Source: Flammeovirgaceae bacterium (lineage in GTDB: Bacteria; Bacteroidota; Bacteroidia; Cytophagales; Cyclobacteriaceae). Taken from it: 64,000 bases of DNA. This document shows, one piece after another, positions 35,014 through 46,579 of the stretch (position 1 is its first letter; each line of letters begins with the position of its first letter). The stretch lies in the NCBI GenBank assembly GCA_015180985.1, contig CP054185.1, forward strand, positions 1,853,001-1,917,000, in the 5' to 3' direction. The notes below the pieces were generated by a model. That model was not told where the DNA came from, made no database searches, and was given only the letters and a program-made list of their open reading frames with translations. Made by a program: the position numbers and the translations under genes.

Positions 35014-36246
35014 ATGCAGCCACAGGAAATTCTTTACCTCATCATCGGCATCGTATCAATTAGTTTTCTGTTCGACCAGGTGTTGGATTACCTAAACCTG
35101 AAAGCCATGCGCACCGAGGTGCCGGATGAAGTGGCCTCGTTTTATGATGAGGAAAAATATGCACGCGCGCAGGCTTACCACCGCGAACTTGCCCGCTTCG
35201 GTTTCCTGGCTTCCACATTCAGTTTTGTGCTTTCGATGGCGATGCTCCTGTTGGGAGGCTTTGGGTGGATTGACGGGTTGTTGCGTACGGTAACCGAGAG
35301 TACCATTTTGCTGGCCCTGCTTTTTTTTATGGTAATTGGTGTTGCTTCCGATTTACTTACCCTTCCTTTTCAGTGGTATAGCACCTTTGTTATTGAAGAA
35401 AAATTCGGGTTTAACAAAACAACAGTGAAAACTTTTATTGCCGATAAACTAAAGGGTTACATTTTAGGAGCGCTTATCGGGGGAAGCCTTCTTTCGGCTT
35501 TATTATACCTCATTCAAACGCTGGGTGAGCAATTCTGGATATGGTTTGCAGCTATTGCTGCGCTGTTCATGTTGTTTATGAACATGTTTTATACCTCGCT
35601 CATTGTACCGTTGTTTAATAAACTTACTCCACTTCCGGAGGGTGAACTTCGCTCGGCTATTGAAGCGTATTCAAAAAAAATAAATTTCCCAATAGGCAAC
35701 GTGTTTGTTATTGACGGTTCAAAGCGTTCGAAGAAAGCCAATGCATTTTTCTCTGGGATCGGTAGCAAAAAGAAAATCGTATTGTACGACACACTAATAG
35801 CCAACCATACCACCGATGAACTGGTAGCCGTGCTGGCCCATGAAGTTGGCCACTATAAAAAGAAGCATATCATCTGGGGTTATGTATTATCCGTTGTTCA
35901 GGTTGCTTTTACCTTGTTTATACTTTCGCAGATGGTGTTCAATGAAAACCTGTCGCTTGCCCTGGGGGGCAGCCAGTGGGCTATACACCTTAACCTGCTG
36001 GTGTTCACCATTTTGTTTTCACCGATTTCCGGCATCACGGGTTTATTTATGAATATGTACAGCCGGAGGAACGAATTTGAGGCGGATGCCTTTGCCAAGG
36101 AAACCTTTAGTGGCGAAGCGCTTGCTTCAGCGCTGAAAAAACTTTCGGTTGATAACCTTTCCAATCTGTATCCGCATCCGGCATACGTTTTTTTCCATTA
36201 CTCACATCCGCCCCTGTTAAAGCGGTTAGAGAAGATGGTGCTGTAA
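35014..36246 (+). CDS. Ste24-like M48 membrane metalloprotease (CAAX prenyl protease 1 family)
   Basis: This 410-residue integral-membrane zinc protease has five to seven hydrophobic helices. The zinc motif HEVGH is at 276-280 (VLAHEVGHYKKKH), followed by a third ligand Glu in NEFEADAFAKE. The FNKLTPLPEGELRSAIEAYS segment and DGSKRSKKANAFFSGIG are typical of bacterial Ste24 homologues. Bacteria lack CAAX prenylation, so its substrate here is probably a misfolded or membrane protein. It is directly downstream of argH but unrelated to arginine. It is convergent with oxyR, with only 4 bases between stops. Confidence 0.94.
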   Translation: MQPQEILYLIIGIVSISFLFDQVLDYLNLKAMRTEVPDEVASFYDEEKYARAQAYHRELARFGFLASTFSFVLSMAMLLLGGFGWIDGLLRTVTESTILLALLFFMVIGVASDLLTLPFQWYSTFVIEEKFGFNKTTVKTFIADKLKGYILGALIGGSLLSALLYLIQTLGEQFWIWFAAIAALFMLFMNMFYTSLIVPLFNKLTPLPEGELRSAIEAYSKKINFPIGNVFVIDGSKRSKKANAFFSGIGSKKKIVLYDTLIANHTTDELVAVLAHEVGHYKKKHIIWGYVLSVVQVAFTLFILSQMVFNENLSLALGGSQWAIHLNLLVFTILFSPISGITGLFMNMYSRRNEFEADAFAKETFSGEALASALKKLSVDNLSNLYPHPAYVFFHYSHPPLLKRLEKMVL

Positions 36247-36250
36247 TCAA

Positions 36251-37186
36251 TCAGTAATTAATCTCAACAATTTTTTTGTTTTGAAGTTTACGCATGGATC
36301 CGGGTATAAGTTGTATTAATTCTTCTTTTAGTGTTTGTATCAATCGGGTCTTGATGTGATCCCGGTGGGTTATCAGGCTCACTTCCCGTGCGGGACTGGG
36401 TTCTTTTAGTCTTTTTACCTGCTTTTGCTGCGGTTTACCAAACTCCATTACGGCCAGTTCGGGCAAAATTGTCAGGCCATCACTTTTGTCAACCATCCGT
36501 TTAAGTGTTTCAATGTTCCCGGTTTCGTACCGGATCTGTTGGTCAGAATGTTTACGCAGTTCACACAAGTTCAGTACCTGTGATCGGAAGCAATGCCCTT
36601 CTTCCAATAACCAAAGTTGATTCGGATCGATATCTGAAGGCAGCACATATTCCTTGTTATGCAAGGCATTCTTTTTGGAAACATAAACGAATAACTCTTC
36701 ATAAAACAAGACGTCTTCTTTAATGGCTGGATCATGAAGAGGGGTTACTACTATACCACAATCGAGCCGGTTGTTTTTCAGTTCGTGGAGTAATTCTTCG
36801 GTAATGGATTCCTTAACAATGAGGGCAACCTGTGGGTATTTTTCCCTGATAGACTTAACCAGTTCCGGAAGCAGGTAAGGGGCGAGGGTTGGGATTATTC
36901 CCAAACGGATTTCACCGGTCATTGTGTTTTGTTGCTCTGCAATTAACGACTTAATAAGGCTGGCTTCACGAAGTACAACACGGGCCTGGGCAATAATCCG
37001 TTCACCGATTTCGGTGGGAATAACCGGCTGCTTGGTACGGTCAAAAAGCTTAACACCCAGTTCGTCTTCCAGTTTCTGAATCTGCATACTCAGCGTTGGT
37101 TGAGTCACAAAGCACTTTTCTGACGCAAGCACAAAATGCCGCCAGGTATCCAGTGCCACCAGGTATTCCAGTTGAGTTAAAGTCAT
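36251..37186 (-). CDS. oxyR: Hydrogen-peroxide sensor/activator OxyR (LysR family)
   Basis: This 311-residue LysR regulator has an N-terminal winged helix (residues 1-60; TLTQLEYLVALDTWRHF and TQPTLSMQIQKLEDELG). Its effector domain carries the peroxide-sensing pair Cys199 and Cys208 in GHCFRSQVLNLCEL, at the same numbering as E. coli OxyR. Oxidation to a disulfide should switch DNA binding and activate targets. It is divergent from katG, its expected target, with 154 bases between. ATAG-N7-CTAT and ATC-rich palindromic sequences lie in that gap and overlap its own start, which suggests autoregulation. Confidence 0.95.
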   Translation of the reverse strand: MTLTQLEYLVALDTWRHFVLASEKCFVTQPTLSMQIQKLEDELGVKLFDRTKQPVIPTEIGERIIAQARVVLREASLIKSLIAEQQNTMTGEIRLGIIPTLAPYLLPELVKSIREKYPQVALIVKESITEELLHELKNNRLDCGIVVTPLHDPAIKEDVLFYEELFVYVSKKNALHNKEYVLPSDIDPNQLWLLEEGHCFRSQVLNLCELRKHSDQQIRYETGNIETLKRMVDKSDGLTILPELAVMEFGKPQQKQVKRLKEPSPAREVSLITHRDHIKTRLIQTLKEELIQLIPGSMRKLQNKKIVEINY

Positions 37187-37233
37187 AGTTTTTTGCTATA
37201 TCTCTATAAAAATAATCAATTTGATTTATTGAT
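37185..37233. promoter_or_regulatory. Candidate OxyR operator region between oxyR and katG
   Basis: ATAGTTTTTTGCTAT (37185-37199) fits the ATAG-N7-CTAT half of the E. coli OxyR site and overlaps the oxyR start codon. A near-perfect palindrome ATCAATTTGAT (37215-37225) and a further ATTGAT (37228-37233) follow. Which of these binds OxyR is not decidable by eye. Confidence 0.4.
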
Positions 37234-37322
37234 ACTTCCCCGGTAGCATTGTAGCCTGTCGGGGTTAAACCTGACGCGCGTCATTGCGAAAGCAAAGGCA
37301 CGGCATGTTACTTAACCACTAA

Positions 37323-39542
<2,220 letters not shown>

Positions 39543-39560
39543 GCTCGCAGCAGTACTCGT

Positions 39561-39600
39561 AAGAGGGGCGTCCTTTTTATAAAAGGCGCCTCTTCTTTTA
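39561..39600 (+). terminator. Intrinsic terminator after katG
   Basis: The imperfect stem AAGAGGGGCGTCCTTTT/AAAAGGCGCCTCTT is followed by TCTTTTA, 19 bases after the katG stop. The next 150 bases, up to the convergent GH127 gene, contain nothing I recognise. Confidence 0.75.
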
Positions 39601-39756
39601 GTACCATGTCTCTACTAATTTTCCGGATATTTGTTGTTGCTACTAATGACCGGATAGCCCGTCTTTAACAAAAACCACTTGGAGCAGCATAGTGCAGAAC
39701 CGAATTCCTGAATGTGTATTTTATTCTTCCTTGTGTGCCAGTTTGAACGTAATCAT

Positions 39757-42117
39757 TCATTGCTTCCTTAGCACGCGACACCCAAACACCCTCCCTGCGG
39801 TTTTACCAGCATGGGCTTGGATGCGGATCACAACTTTGTTACGGTTTTGGGTAAGGGTTAATGGGATAGGGTACTCCACATCAAAAAATCTTCCGGCAGC
39901 AGTGCCCTGAAGTTCCTGTATTGCAATGCGCACACTGTCAACCAAAATATCAAAAGCCCGGTTTTTGTCATCACCAATATAACTGCACAGAAGGGCCTGT
40001 TCGGCAGCAGGGTCAACCTGCATATCAAACTCAAAATACCCGCCATTGCGCACTTCCCGTCCGGGCCTTCCCAACGCATGACTTACATAAGATCGTTCGC
40101 TGGCTTTCAGGTTGTGGTCGCGCTCGGGTTGCATTTCGCCAATGCGGATAACATCAATGGTGCGTAAATCAATATCATGCATGCGCCTCTTCTCGGCTTC
40201 ATATTCAGCCTGCCGGGCTTGCCATGCTGCAGGTGTGAAGTAATCCCAATACACATTATAGTATTGCTGGTAGGTTTTGTAGAACGGAATAAGTTCCACA
40301 TCGGCCGGACGGGCTGCGTTGTTGGTTTTGAAGGTTAATGATTTCCCTGCTACCGGTTTCAGCCAGTCAGAAACATTACGGCTATCGGTCAGGAGTACCG
40401 TAGTTTCAAAAACAGGGTCGGGCATTTCGGTTCCTAATTGCCCGGCAAGCACTACAGGTCCATACAACACGGCTATGCGATCAGGGTTGTCGGGCATGCT
40501 TTCGGTATAAACCGACATGGGCAGGGTTAGTTCCAGTCGGTCGTTGTCTTTCCAGGTGCGTGTAATTGTAATGAAGCCGGATTTATCGGCTGCTATCTTT
40601 ACTTTCTTGCCGTTAAGCAATGCGTTAATTGCTCCCATTACCCATTTTGGTTTTCTGATTTTGATTGCAAATTTTTTGGGTGCGCCCGTTTTTACTGAAA
40701 GAATCATCTTGTCTTCTTCCGGAAGGCGGGTTTCAAGCTTCAAGGCAACATCATGGGTTCTCCAGTTTACTTCCGAAGGAATAAACAAATTAACAATCAG
40801 GTTGCCGTCATCGGTTTCGTAGTAAATGCCTTCGGTGTACTTCACATGGTTTTCCATACCGCTGCCTACGCAGCAGGTAAAAGTGTTAAACGGACTGCTG
40901 AATGTTTTTCGGGCGCCCATGCGCAGCGGAACGAAGTAGCACATCATGCCGGTTTCCGGATTTTGCGAAGCAAGAATATGATTGTAAAGTGCGCGCTCGT
41001 AATAATCGCCATACATGGAATTCGGATCCCATGAAAACAAATAGCGCGTAAGTTTAAGCATGTTGTAGGTATTGCATGTTTCGCAGGTGTTGTCGCTAAG
41101 CCTGTCGTTTAGCTTGCCGGCATCACCGCAGTATTCGTAGTTGCTGTTGCCACCGATAACGTAGGTGTGGTTATTCACCATGGTATTCCAGAAAAATTCA
41201 GCAATGGTTTTATCTTCAGGCGCATTGGCTACGGTAAACCTCCGGGCGCAGCCGATCACTTTCGGAACATTGGTGTTACTGTGCTTTCCGGGCAGAGGGT
41301 CAACCCGTTTAGCCAGTTCGCCAAGCACAAACCGGTCGTGAAATTTGTAGGACAACGCCAGGTACTTTTTTTCACCGGTCAGTTCGTAGAGATGCACAAG
41401 CACATCGTTCATACCTCCATATTCGCACTTGCGCATTTCTTCCAGTTGGTCATCGCTGAGGTCTTTAAGGATCACTGCGCACCAGTCGGCCATTCGGGTA
41501 ACCAGACTTAGCGCTTCCGGATTGCCGGTGTACACGTACGCATCGGTTAACCCGGCCATTACTTTGTGTACCGTGTACCAGGGTGACCAGCCGCCATTCA
41601 AGTCAAACCCCGAAGATTTAATTATGCCGTGTTGAAGCTTGTAGAAAATTGAATCTTCATTGGGGATGGCCCCAATGTAACCTGTGCCCCGGGCCTGTTG
41701 GCAAACGGAAAGTTCATTCAGAATATAATCGATACGGTTTTTGAATTCATCACCACCACCAGCAGCATAACGCATGGCGCAGGCCGACAGGTAATGGCCA
41801 AGCGTATGGCCGGAGAGGCCGTCACTTTCCCAGCCCCGGTAAATTTCGCCTTTGGGTTGTAAGCCGGCATGAAGCCGGAAGCGGTGCAACAGTCGATCGG
41901 GATCAATCGAAAGCAAGTAGGCCGCATCTTTGTCCTGCGCATTTTTGAAGGGGCTGCCATCCGTCAATTTTATATCGGCAAGGTTAATGGCATAAGCCTT
42001 TACCGGTACGGTTGGCTTTACCTGAATTACATTATTTGATTTTTCAGGAAGGTAAGCCTGCGCAAACAGAGGGGACAGACGGGAAACAACAAGCAGTAAA
42101 CCAATAACCGTTTTCAT
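39757..42117 (-). CDS. GH127 beta-L-arabinofuranosidase-like glycoside hydrolase, secreted
   Basis: This 786-residue exported protein has a signal peptide to about residue 20 (LSPLFAQ). An alpha/alpha-barrel (about 30-440) carries the GH127 metal/nucleophile set: a Cys-Glu-Thr-Cys cluster at 345-348 (DNTCETCNTYNML) and the double Cys at 415-416 (TFTCCVGSGMEN). In the family these coordinate zinc and one Cys is the nucleophile. Beta-sandwich domains follow, with a C-terminal extension (about 650-786) of DUF4986/DUF6805-like type. Known members remove beta-L-arabinofuranose from plant glycoproteins. No other polysaccharide-utilisation genes are adjacent, so the exact glycan is unknown. Confidence 0.92.
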   Translation of the reverse strand: MKTVIGLLLVVSRLSPLFAQAYLPEKSNNVIQVKPTVPVKAYAINLADIKLTDGSPFKNAQDKDAAYLLSIDPDRLLHRFRLHAGLQPKGEIYRGWESDGLSGHTLGHYLSACAMRYAAGGGDEFKNRIDYILNELSVCQQARGTGYIGAIPNEDSIFYKLQHGIIKSSGFDLNGGWSPWYTVHKVMAGLTDAYVYTGNPEALSLVTRMADWCAVILKDLSDDQLEEMRKCEYGGMNDVLVHLYELTGEKKYLALSYKFHDRFVLGELAKRVDPLPGKHSNTNVPKVIGCARRFTVANAPEDKTIAEFFWNTMVNNHTYVIGGNSNYEYCGDAGKLNDRLSDNTCETCNTYNMLKLTRYLFSWDPNSMYGDYYERALYNHILASQNPETGMMCYFVPLRMGARKTFSSPFNTFTCCVGSGMENHVKYTEGIYYETDDGNLIVNLFIPSEVNWRTHDVALKLETRLPEEDKMILSVKTGAPKKFAIKIRKPKWVMGAINALLNGKKVKIAADKSGFITITRTWKDNDRLELTLPMSVYTESMPDNPDRIAVLYGPVVLAGQLGTEMPDPVFETTVLLTDSRNVSDWLKPVAGKSLTFKTNNAARPADVELIPFYKTYQQYYNVYWDYFTPAAWQARQAEYEAEKRRMHDIDLRTIDVIRIGEMQPERDHNLKASERSYVSHALGRPGREVRNGGYFEFDMQVDPAAEQALLCSYIGDDKNRAFDILVDSVRIAIQELQGTAAGRFFDVEYPIPLTLTQNRNKVVIRIQAHAGKTAGRVFGCRVLRKQ

Positions 42118-42200
42118 AACCCGTTGGATTTGAATGTAAATGTAAAAAACCAGTTAGCCGGGCGAAAACCGTTACTGTAAAGCAAGTGCCTTTAATGGTA

Positions 42201-42785
42201 TTACACGCGCAAAATACCCCGAAAGCCCCGGGCGGCATAATACGACTCCGCCCCGTTGTGGTACACAAATACCTGGCCGTAGCGGTAATCGCAGAAGAGC
42301 GCACCACCAAGTTTACGGATGGCTTCGGGTGTTTTTATCCAGCTGCTGGTTTTGGTATCGAAGGTCCCGAATTGCTGAAGTTGCCGGTATTCTGCTTCGG
42401 TTAATAAGTCAATACCCATTGTTGTGGCCATCTCAGTGGCGTTGCCTTTGGGTTTATGTTCTTTCCGCGACTCCCAGGCTTTTCGATCGTAACAGAGGCT
42501 TCTGCGCCCGGCCGGACTTTCGGGCGAGCAATCATAAAAAATATACTCACCGGTTTTTTTGTCAAAACCCACCACATCGGGTTCGCCACCGGTTTTTTCC
42601 ATCTCGTTTAGCGACCAGAGTTTATCATGCTTAGCCTTTAGTCTGGCTTGTACATATTCCCATTTCATTGCCTGGTGGCGTTTCATATTTTTCTCGAAAC
42701 GGGATTTCAGGATTGTAATCAATTCTTTTTGCCGGGCGTCTGGCAGTTTCTTGTTCTGCTTTTCAGAGTTTTTTGTTTTTGACAT
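42201..42785 (-). CDS. DUF4256 family protein
   Basis: This 194-residue soluble protein starts at MSKTKNSEKQNKKL. It has the DUF4256 pattern: LKSRFEKNMKRHQAMKWEYV, LNEMEKTGGEPDVVGFD, YIFYDCSPESPAGRRSLCYD, and a C-terminal FCDYRYGQVFVYHNGAESYY. The family is widespread, but I know of no established biochemical role. I use the ATG at 42785 because the longer upstream frame adds 30 unrelated residues that overlap a terminator-like hairpin (42820-42840). It lies between the GH127 gene and the cytochrome gene, all on the same strand but separated by spacers. Confidence 0.88.
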   Translation of the reverse strand: MSKTKNSEKQNKKLPDARQKELITILKSRFEKNMKRHQAMKWEYVQARLKAKHDKLWSLNEMEKTGGEPDVVGFDKKTGEYIFYDCSPESPAGRRSLCYDRKAWESRKEHKPKGNATEMATTMGIDLLTEAEYRQLQQFGTFDTKTSSWIKTPEAIRKLGGALFCDYRYGQVFVYHNGAESYYAARGFRGILRV

Positions 42786-42815
42786 GCTGTGTTTTATTGA
42801 TGCTGCAATCAACCT

Positions 42816-42845
42816 AAAACTTCCTCCTGCTGTGAGGAAGTTTTT
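42816..42845. terminator. Bidirectional terminator-like hairpin downstream of the cytochrome c gene
   Basis: The perfect stem CTTCCTC/GAGGAAG (42820-42826 and 42834-42840) is flanked by AAAAC on the left and TTTTT on the right. It could stop transcripts coming from the cytochrome gene before DUF4256. Confidence 0.65.
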
Positions 42846-42924
42846 AAAGCTACACTTTTTTATAAAGGCACCCAACTGCCGGGCCGTAGCCTTGTGGTTG
42901 TTATCTGACAGAGAAAAGTTGAAA

Positions 42925-43902
42925 CTATTTTACTGGCGTAAACCTTTCAACTGCATTGGTTACCGGGGCTAAACTGTGCAGGTACGCATAAATGGCCTGT
43001 AGGTCTTCCCGGTTCATGCCGGCATACATCGTCCACGGCATCACGGTTTGAAATTCGCCTTGTTCTGGTTTTTGAAGTACATATGCGCTGTCGGCAAACA
43101 TTTTAAAACGAGCTACAAATTGTTCTTCTGTCCATGCGCCCAAACCAGTTTCCTTGTCGGGAGTGATGTTGGACGAACGAACTACCGAACCATCGGGTAG
43201 CGGAAACGCAAAGTTTCCGGCATAGGGCTCGCCTACAAATTTGCCTTTATCCTGTTTGGTGTGGCAATCCATACAACCTGCGGCTGTAACCAGGTATTTT
43301 CCGTAGGCAATTCCCTCAGTGGGTTGCGGCCGGGTGCTGAATTGAGGTTTTTTGGGAATGGTGTTGATAATAAAATTCATCGGGAAGTCGGCCGAAGAAA
43401 TCGCTGGTTTGTGTTCGATTGGCTTTAACGTGCGGATGTAAGCAATAACAGCCTCAACATCCCTGCGGTCAAGCTGGCCGTAGTTGTGATGAGGCATAAT
43501 GTTGAACAACGCGTTTCCGTTTTTTGATACACCTGACGTAATAGCCCTGAAAATTTCACCGTCTGTCCAGTTTTGCAACGCAACAGGGGTAATGTTGGGT
43601 GCAACAAATTTTCCGGGGAAGCCCAGTTTCTGATCGAAAGTTTCACCGCCTTTACCTTCCGTTCCTGCAACCATCGGGCCCGAAAAAGTCTGCCAGTCGC
43701 GTGTGGAGTGGCAGTCCATACACAGCATAACATGGTGGGCCAGGTATTTTCCGCGCTCCACCATTTCGGTAGTGGTTTGAATTTTCAAATCCGGTGGAGG
43801 CCCCACATCGGGCAGCATGGTTTTTACATAGGTTAGCAGGGCGATGAGGAGCAGGCCAATCAGGCCAAGCCCGTAGGCTAAGAGTTTTACTAATTTTTTC
43901 AT
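42925..43902 (-). CDS. Membrane-anchored diheme cytochrome c
   Basis: This 325-residue protein has one N-terminal transmembrane anchor (residues 8-26, LAYGLGLIGLLLIALLTYV) and two cytochrome c domains facing the periplasm. The haem-binding motifs are CMDCH at 61-65 and at 210-214. Methionine ligands are likely in the MPHHNYGQ and MPWTMYAGM contexts, each followed by the C-terminal helix (VEAVIAYIRTL and LQAIYAYLHSL). It probably relays electrons between a dehydrogenase and a terminal oxidase; the partners are not in this window. It is a single gene with a terminator-like hairpin downstream. Confidence 0.92.
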   Translation of the reverse strand: MKKLVKLLAYGLGLIGLLLIALLTYVKTMLPDVGPPPDLKIQTTTEMVERGKYLAHHVMLCMDCHSTRDWQTFSGPMVAGTEGKGGETFDQKLGFPGKFVAPNITPVALQNWTDGEIFRAITSGVSKNGNALFNIMPHHNYGQLDRRDVEAVIAYIRTLKPIEHKPAISSADFPMNFIINTIPKKPQFSTRPQPTEGIAYGKYLVTAAGCMDCHTKQDKGKFVGEPYAGNFAFPLPDGSVVRSSNITPDKETGLGAWTEEQFVARFKMFADSAYVLQKPEQGEFQTVMPWTMYAGMNREDLQAIYAYLHSLAPVTNAVERFTPVK

Positions 43903-44024
43903 GATGTATGCTGTTTACGGTTAAACCTTATTCGGGTTTCATTTTAACGATCCTCTGAGGGCGGTTTAATTTACCAGCACCAAGTTCGAAGCGGCAGAAA
44001 AATAAAATTGTATAAATCGGACAT

Positions 44025-44837
44025 TCACAGGAAGATATGCCCGGGAAGATCGCTGGCGGCCTGCCGGTATTGCCCGGGGGTAAGGTTAGTGTAGGCTCTG
44101 AATTCCCGGATAAAATGCGATTGGTCGTAGTAACCGGCCAAATGGCCGATTTCGGTAAGCGATTGTATTGTGCTGTGAAGCAGGTTTAATGACAACAGGT
44201 ATTTATGGTAGTGGATAAACTGTTCGGTATTCATACCCAGCCATTCGCGCGAAAAGCGCCTGAGGTGGCGATCCGAAAGGCAAATGGCTTCACTCAGTTT
44301 TTTTGCTGATAGATCGGTTCCATGCATCAGGCATTTTAGTTTCTCTGCCCGGCCCACTTCCTGCTGCCGCCAACATTCCGGGAGTTGGCGATACATCCAT
44401 TTCAATATGATTTCTACCCGGTGATGAAATGTTTTTATAAGGGATAGTTCAGTTGCCAGATCAGCCAGGCCGGGGCACACGTGGCGAGCGTCATAAACTT
44501 CATCGTTTAAGGTTTCGGCCGGCATCCGGAAAAGCAGACGCAGGCCGATGCTGTTAAGTTGGATACCCAGGAAATGTTGTTCTCCGTTTTTAATCAGTTC
44601 AACAGGCTTAAAGTTTATTCCGTTAACAAAAGCAACAGGCAGTTTTTTTTTAACCTGCTGCAACGAATTACTGTAGTATATGCCTTCCGAAAAGTTGAAG
44701 ATAATTTCAACTGTACCTTTGGGCAGAATAATTTCTTTTCGGTGGGCACCAGCGGTTTCCGATACCTGCCAGATGCAGTTGAGAATGGATTTTTCAATTT
44801 TGTTTACCGGATAATAAACGTTCGTTGATGTGGCCAT
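44025..44837 (-). CDS. AraC-family transcriptional regulator
   Basis: This 270-residue regulator has an unknown N-terminal sensing domain of the DUF6597 kind (about 1-110; EIILPKGTVEIIFNFSEG) and a C-terminal AraC-type double helix-turn-helix (about 165-262). Helix two contains LSDRHLRRFSREWLGM, and the second contains IGHLAGYYDQSHFIREFRAY followed by TPGQYR. The divergent neighbour is an S10 peptidase 189 bases away, and the gene behind it is a cytochrome c; neither is a clear target. No ligand can be inferred. Confidence 0.9.
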   Translation of the reverse strand: MATSTNVYYPVNKIEKSILNCIWQVSETAGAHRKEIILPKGTVEIIFNFSEGIYYSNSLQQVKKKLPVAFVNGINFKPVELIKNGEQHFLGIQLNSIGLRLLFRMPAETLNDEVYDARHVCPGLADLATELSLIKTFHHRVEIILKWMYRQLPECWRQQEVGRAEKLKCLMHGTDLSAKKLSEAICLSDRHLRRFSREWLGMNTEQFIHYHKYLLSLNLLHSTIQSLTEIGHLAGYYDQSHFIREFRAYTNLTPGQYRQAASDLPGHIFL

Positions 44838-45026
44838 CAGGGTTGCGGGTTTGTGCCTTGTACTCCAACTGCACCCATTGCCCTATAAAGTTACTAAAAC
44901 TATTCAGCCCGTGGTTCGGTACAGGCCGGTGGGCCGGCTTGCCATAAAAAGATACCGTTCAGCACAAAGTTTATTGTTAAGCTTCGGTTTGCTTTTAATT
45001 TTCGAACCAGTTAAACCTGTATACCT

Positions 45027-46502
45027 ATGAAATCACGCTTTGTACTTTTTTTACCTTTTTTTATTGTTACTGTCTGTACGTTTGCCCAGCGCATCCTCGA
45101 AGGCGAGTCGGCTGTAACCACCAACCATACCGTTACCATTAAAGGCAAATTGGTACCCTACACGGCTACAGCCGGCACACAACCGGTATGGAATGCCGAT
45201 GGAAAAGTTATTGCTTCTCTTTTTTATACCTACTATGAGCGATCCGATGTAAAGGACAGAGCTTCAAGACCACTGGTATTTTCATACAACGGTGGCCCGG
45301 GCTCCGCCTCGGTGTGGATGCACATTGCGTACACGGGCCCGCGTGTGTTGGAAATTGATTCCGAAGGTTACCCCGTGCAGCCTTATGGTGTTAAGGAAAA
45401 TCCTCACAGCATTTTGGATGTTGCTGATATCGTTTATATCGATCCGGTTAATACGGGCTACTCACGCATTCTTGATAAGGACACCAAACGTGAAGAATTT
45501 TTTGGCGTAAATGCCGACATTAAATACCTGGCTGAATGGATGACGACTTTTGTATCCCGAAAGAACCGATGGCAGTCACCTAAATACCTTATAGGCGAAA
45601 GCTATGGAACAACACGTGTATCGGGCCTGGCCCTTGAACTGCAAAATGCACAGTGGATGTACCTTAATGGTGTCATCCTGGTATCGCCAACCGAACTGGG
45701 CCTTGAGCGCGGCCCGCAGGTAGAAGCTGCAAACCGGTTGCCGTATTTTGCTGCGGCTGCCTGGTACCAGAAGGCGCTGCCTGCTGAATTGCAACGCAGG
45801 GATTTGAAAGATCTGTTGCCCGAAGTGGAGGATTACACGATAAATGAAGTAATACCCGCCATTGCACGGGGCGGATTTCTGGATGATACAAAGCGTAAGC
45901 AGGTAGCCGCTAAAATGGCCTACTACTCAGGTATTTCAGAAAAGGTTATTCTGCAACACAACCTGGATGTACCAACTCCTTTCTTCTGGAAAGAACTGCT
46001 TCGCGATAAAGGTTATACGGTTGGCCGTTTGGATTCACGCTACCTGGGCATTGACCGCAAGGATGCCGGTGAGCGGCCTGATTATGCTGCTGAACTAACC
46101 TCATGGCTTCATTCCTTTACCCCGGCCATTAATTATTACCTGCGCGAGGTGCTTAAATACAAAACGGATGTCAAGTATAACATGTTCGGGCCGGTAAACC
46201 CATGGGATCGGACCAACGACAACACCGGGGTAAACCTGCGGCAGGCCATGGCGCAGAATCCATACCTGAATGTAATGTTTCAGTGTGGTTATTTTGACGG
46301 AGCCACTACCTACTTTGAAGCAAAGTACACTATGTGGCAGATTGACCCGAGCGGTAAATTCCGCGACCGCTTCCGGTTTGAAGGCTACCGCAGCGGCCAC
46401 ATGATGTACCTGCGGGAAGAGGATCTGGCATCATCCAATGATCACCTGCGCGATTTCATACTGAAAACCATGCCGAAGAAAGGACAGCCTGCTAAGTACT
46501 AG
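45027..46502 (+). CDS. Secreted S10-family serine carboxypeptidase-like protein
   Basis: This 491-residue exported peptidase has a signal peptide to about residue 20 (FIVTVCTFAQ). The alpha/beta-hydrolase fold has the oxyanion motif NGGPGSAS (88-95), nucleophile Ser192 in GESYGTTRVSG and the C-terminal catalytic His in YRSGHMMYL near residue 460. Family members remove C-terminal residues at acidic pH; bacterial members are mostly uncharacterised. The 189-base gap before it, shared with the AraC regulator, holds no promoter box I trust. It ends in a long palindrome shared with the convergent secreted gene. Confidence 0.92.
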   Translation: MKSRFVLFLPFFIVTVCTFAQRILEGESAVTTNHTVTIKGKLVPYTATAGTQPVWNADGKVIASLFYTYYERSDVKDRASRPLVFSYNGGPGSASVWMHIAYTGPRVLEIDSEGYPVQPYGVKENPHSILDVADIVYIDPVNTGYSRILDKDTKREEFFGVNADIKYLAEWMTTFVSRKNRWQSPKYLIGESYGTTRVSGLALELQNAQWMYLNGVILVSPTELGLERGPQVEAANRLPYFAAAAWYQKALPAELQRRDLKDLLPEVEDYTINEVIPAIARGGFLDDTKRKQVAAKMAYYSGISEKVILQHNLDVPTPFFWKELLRDKGYTVGRLDSRYLGIDRKDAGERPDYAAELTSWLHSFTPAINYYLREVLKYKTDVKYNMFGPVNPWDRTNDNTGVNLRQAMAQNPYLNVMFQCGYFDGATTYFEAKYTMWQIDPSGKFRDRFRFEGYRSGHMMYLREEDLASSNDHLRDFILKTMPKKGQPAKY

Positions 46503-46576
46503 TTATTGGTTGTTGGTTATTCGTTGTTCGCCAGGGTCATAGATTAACGAACATCGAATAACCAATGACGACCAAC
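46502..46576. terminator. 29-base-arm inverted repeat between convergent genes
   Basis: The left arm (46502-46530) and right arm (46548-46576) match at 23 of 29 positions around a 17-base loop. The arms are built from GGTTATTCG/GTTCG-like words. It fills the whole gap between two convergent stops, consistent with a two-way terminator. Confidence 0.7.
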
Positions 46577-46579
46577 GAG

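Noticed and set aside
44830-45030. 66-codon plus-strand frame before the S10 peptidase
   Set aside because: It starts inside the AraC gene, overlaps the S10 start, and shows no domain or signal. It is probably chance.
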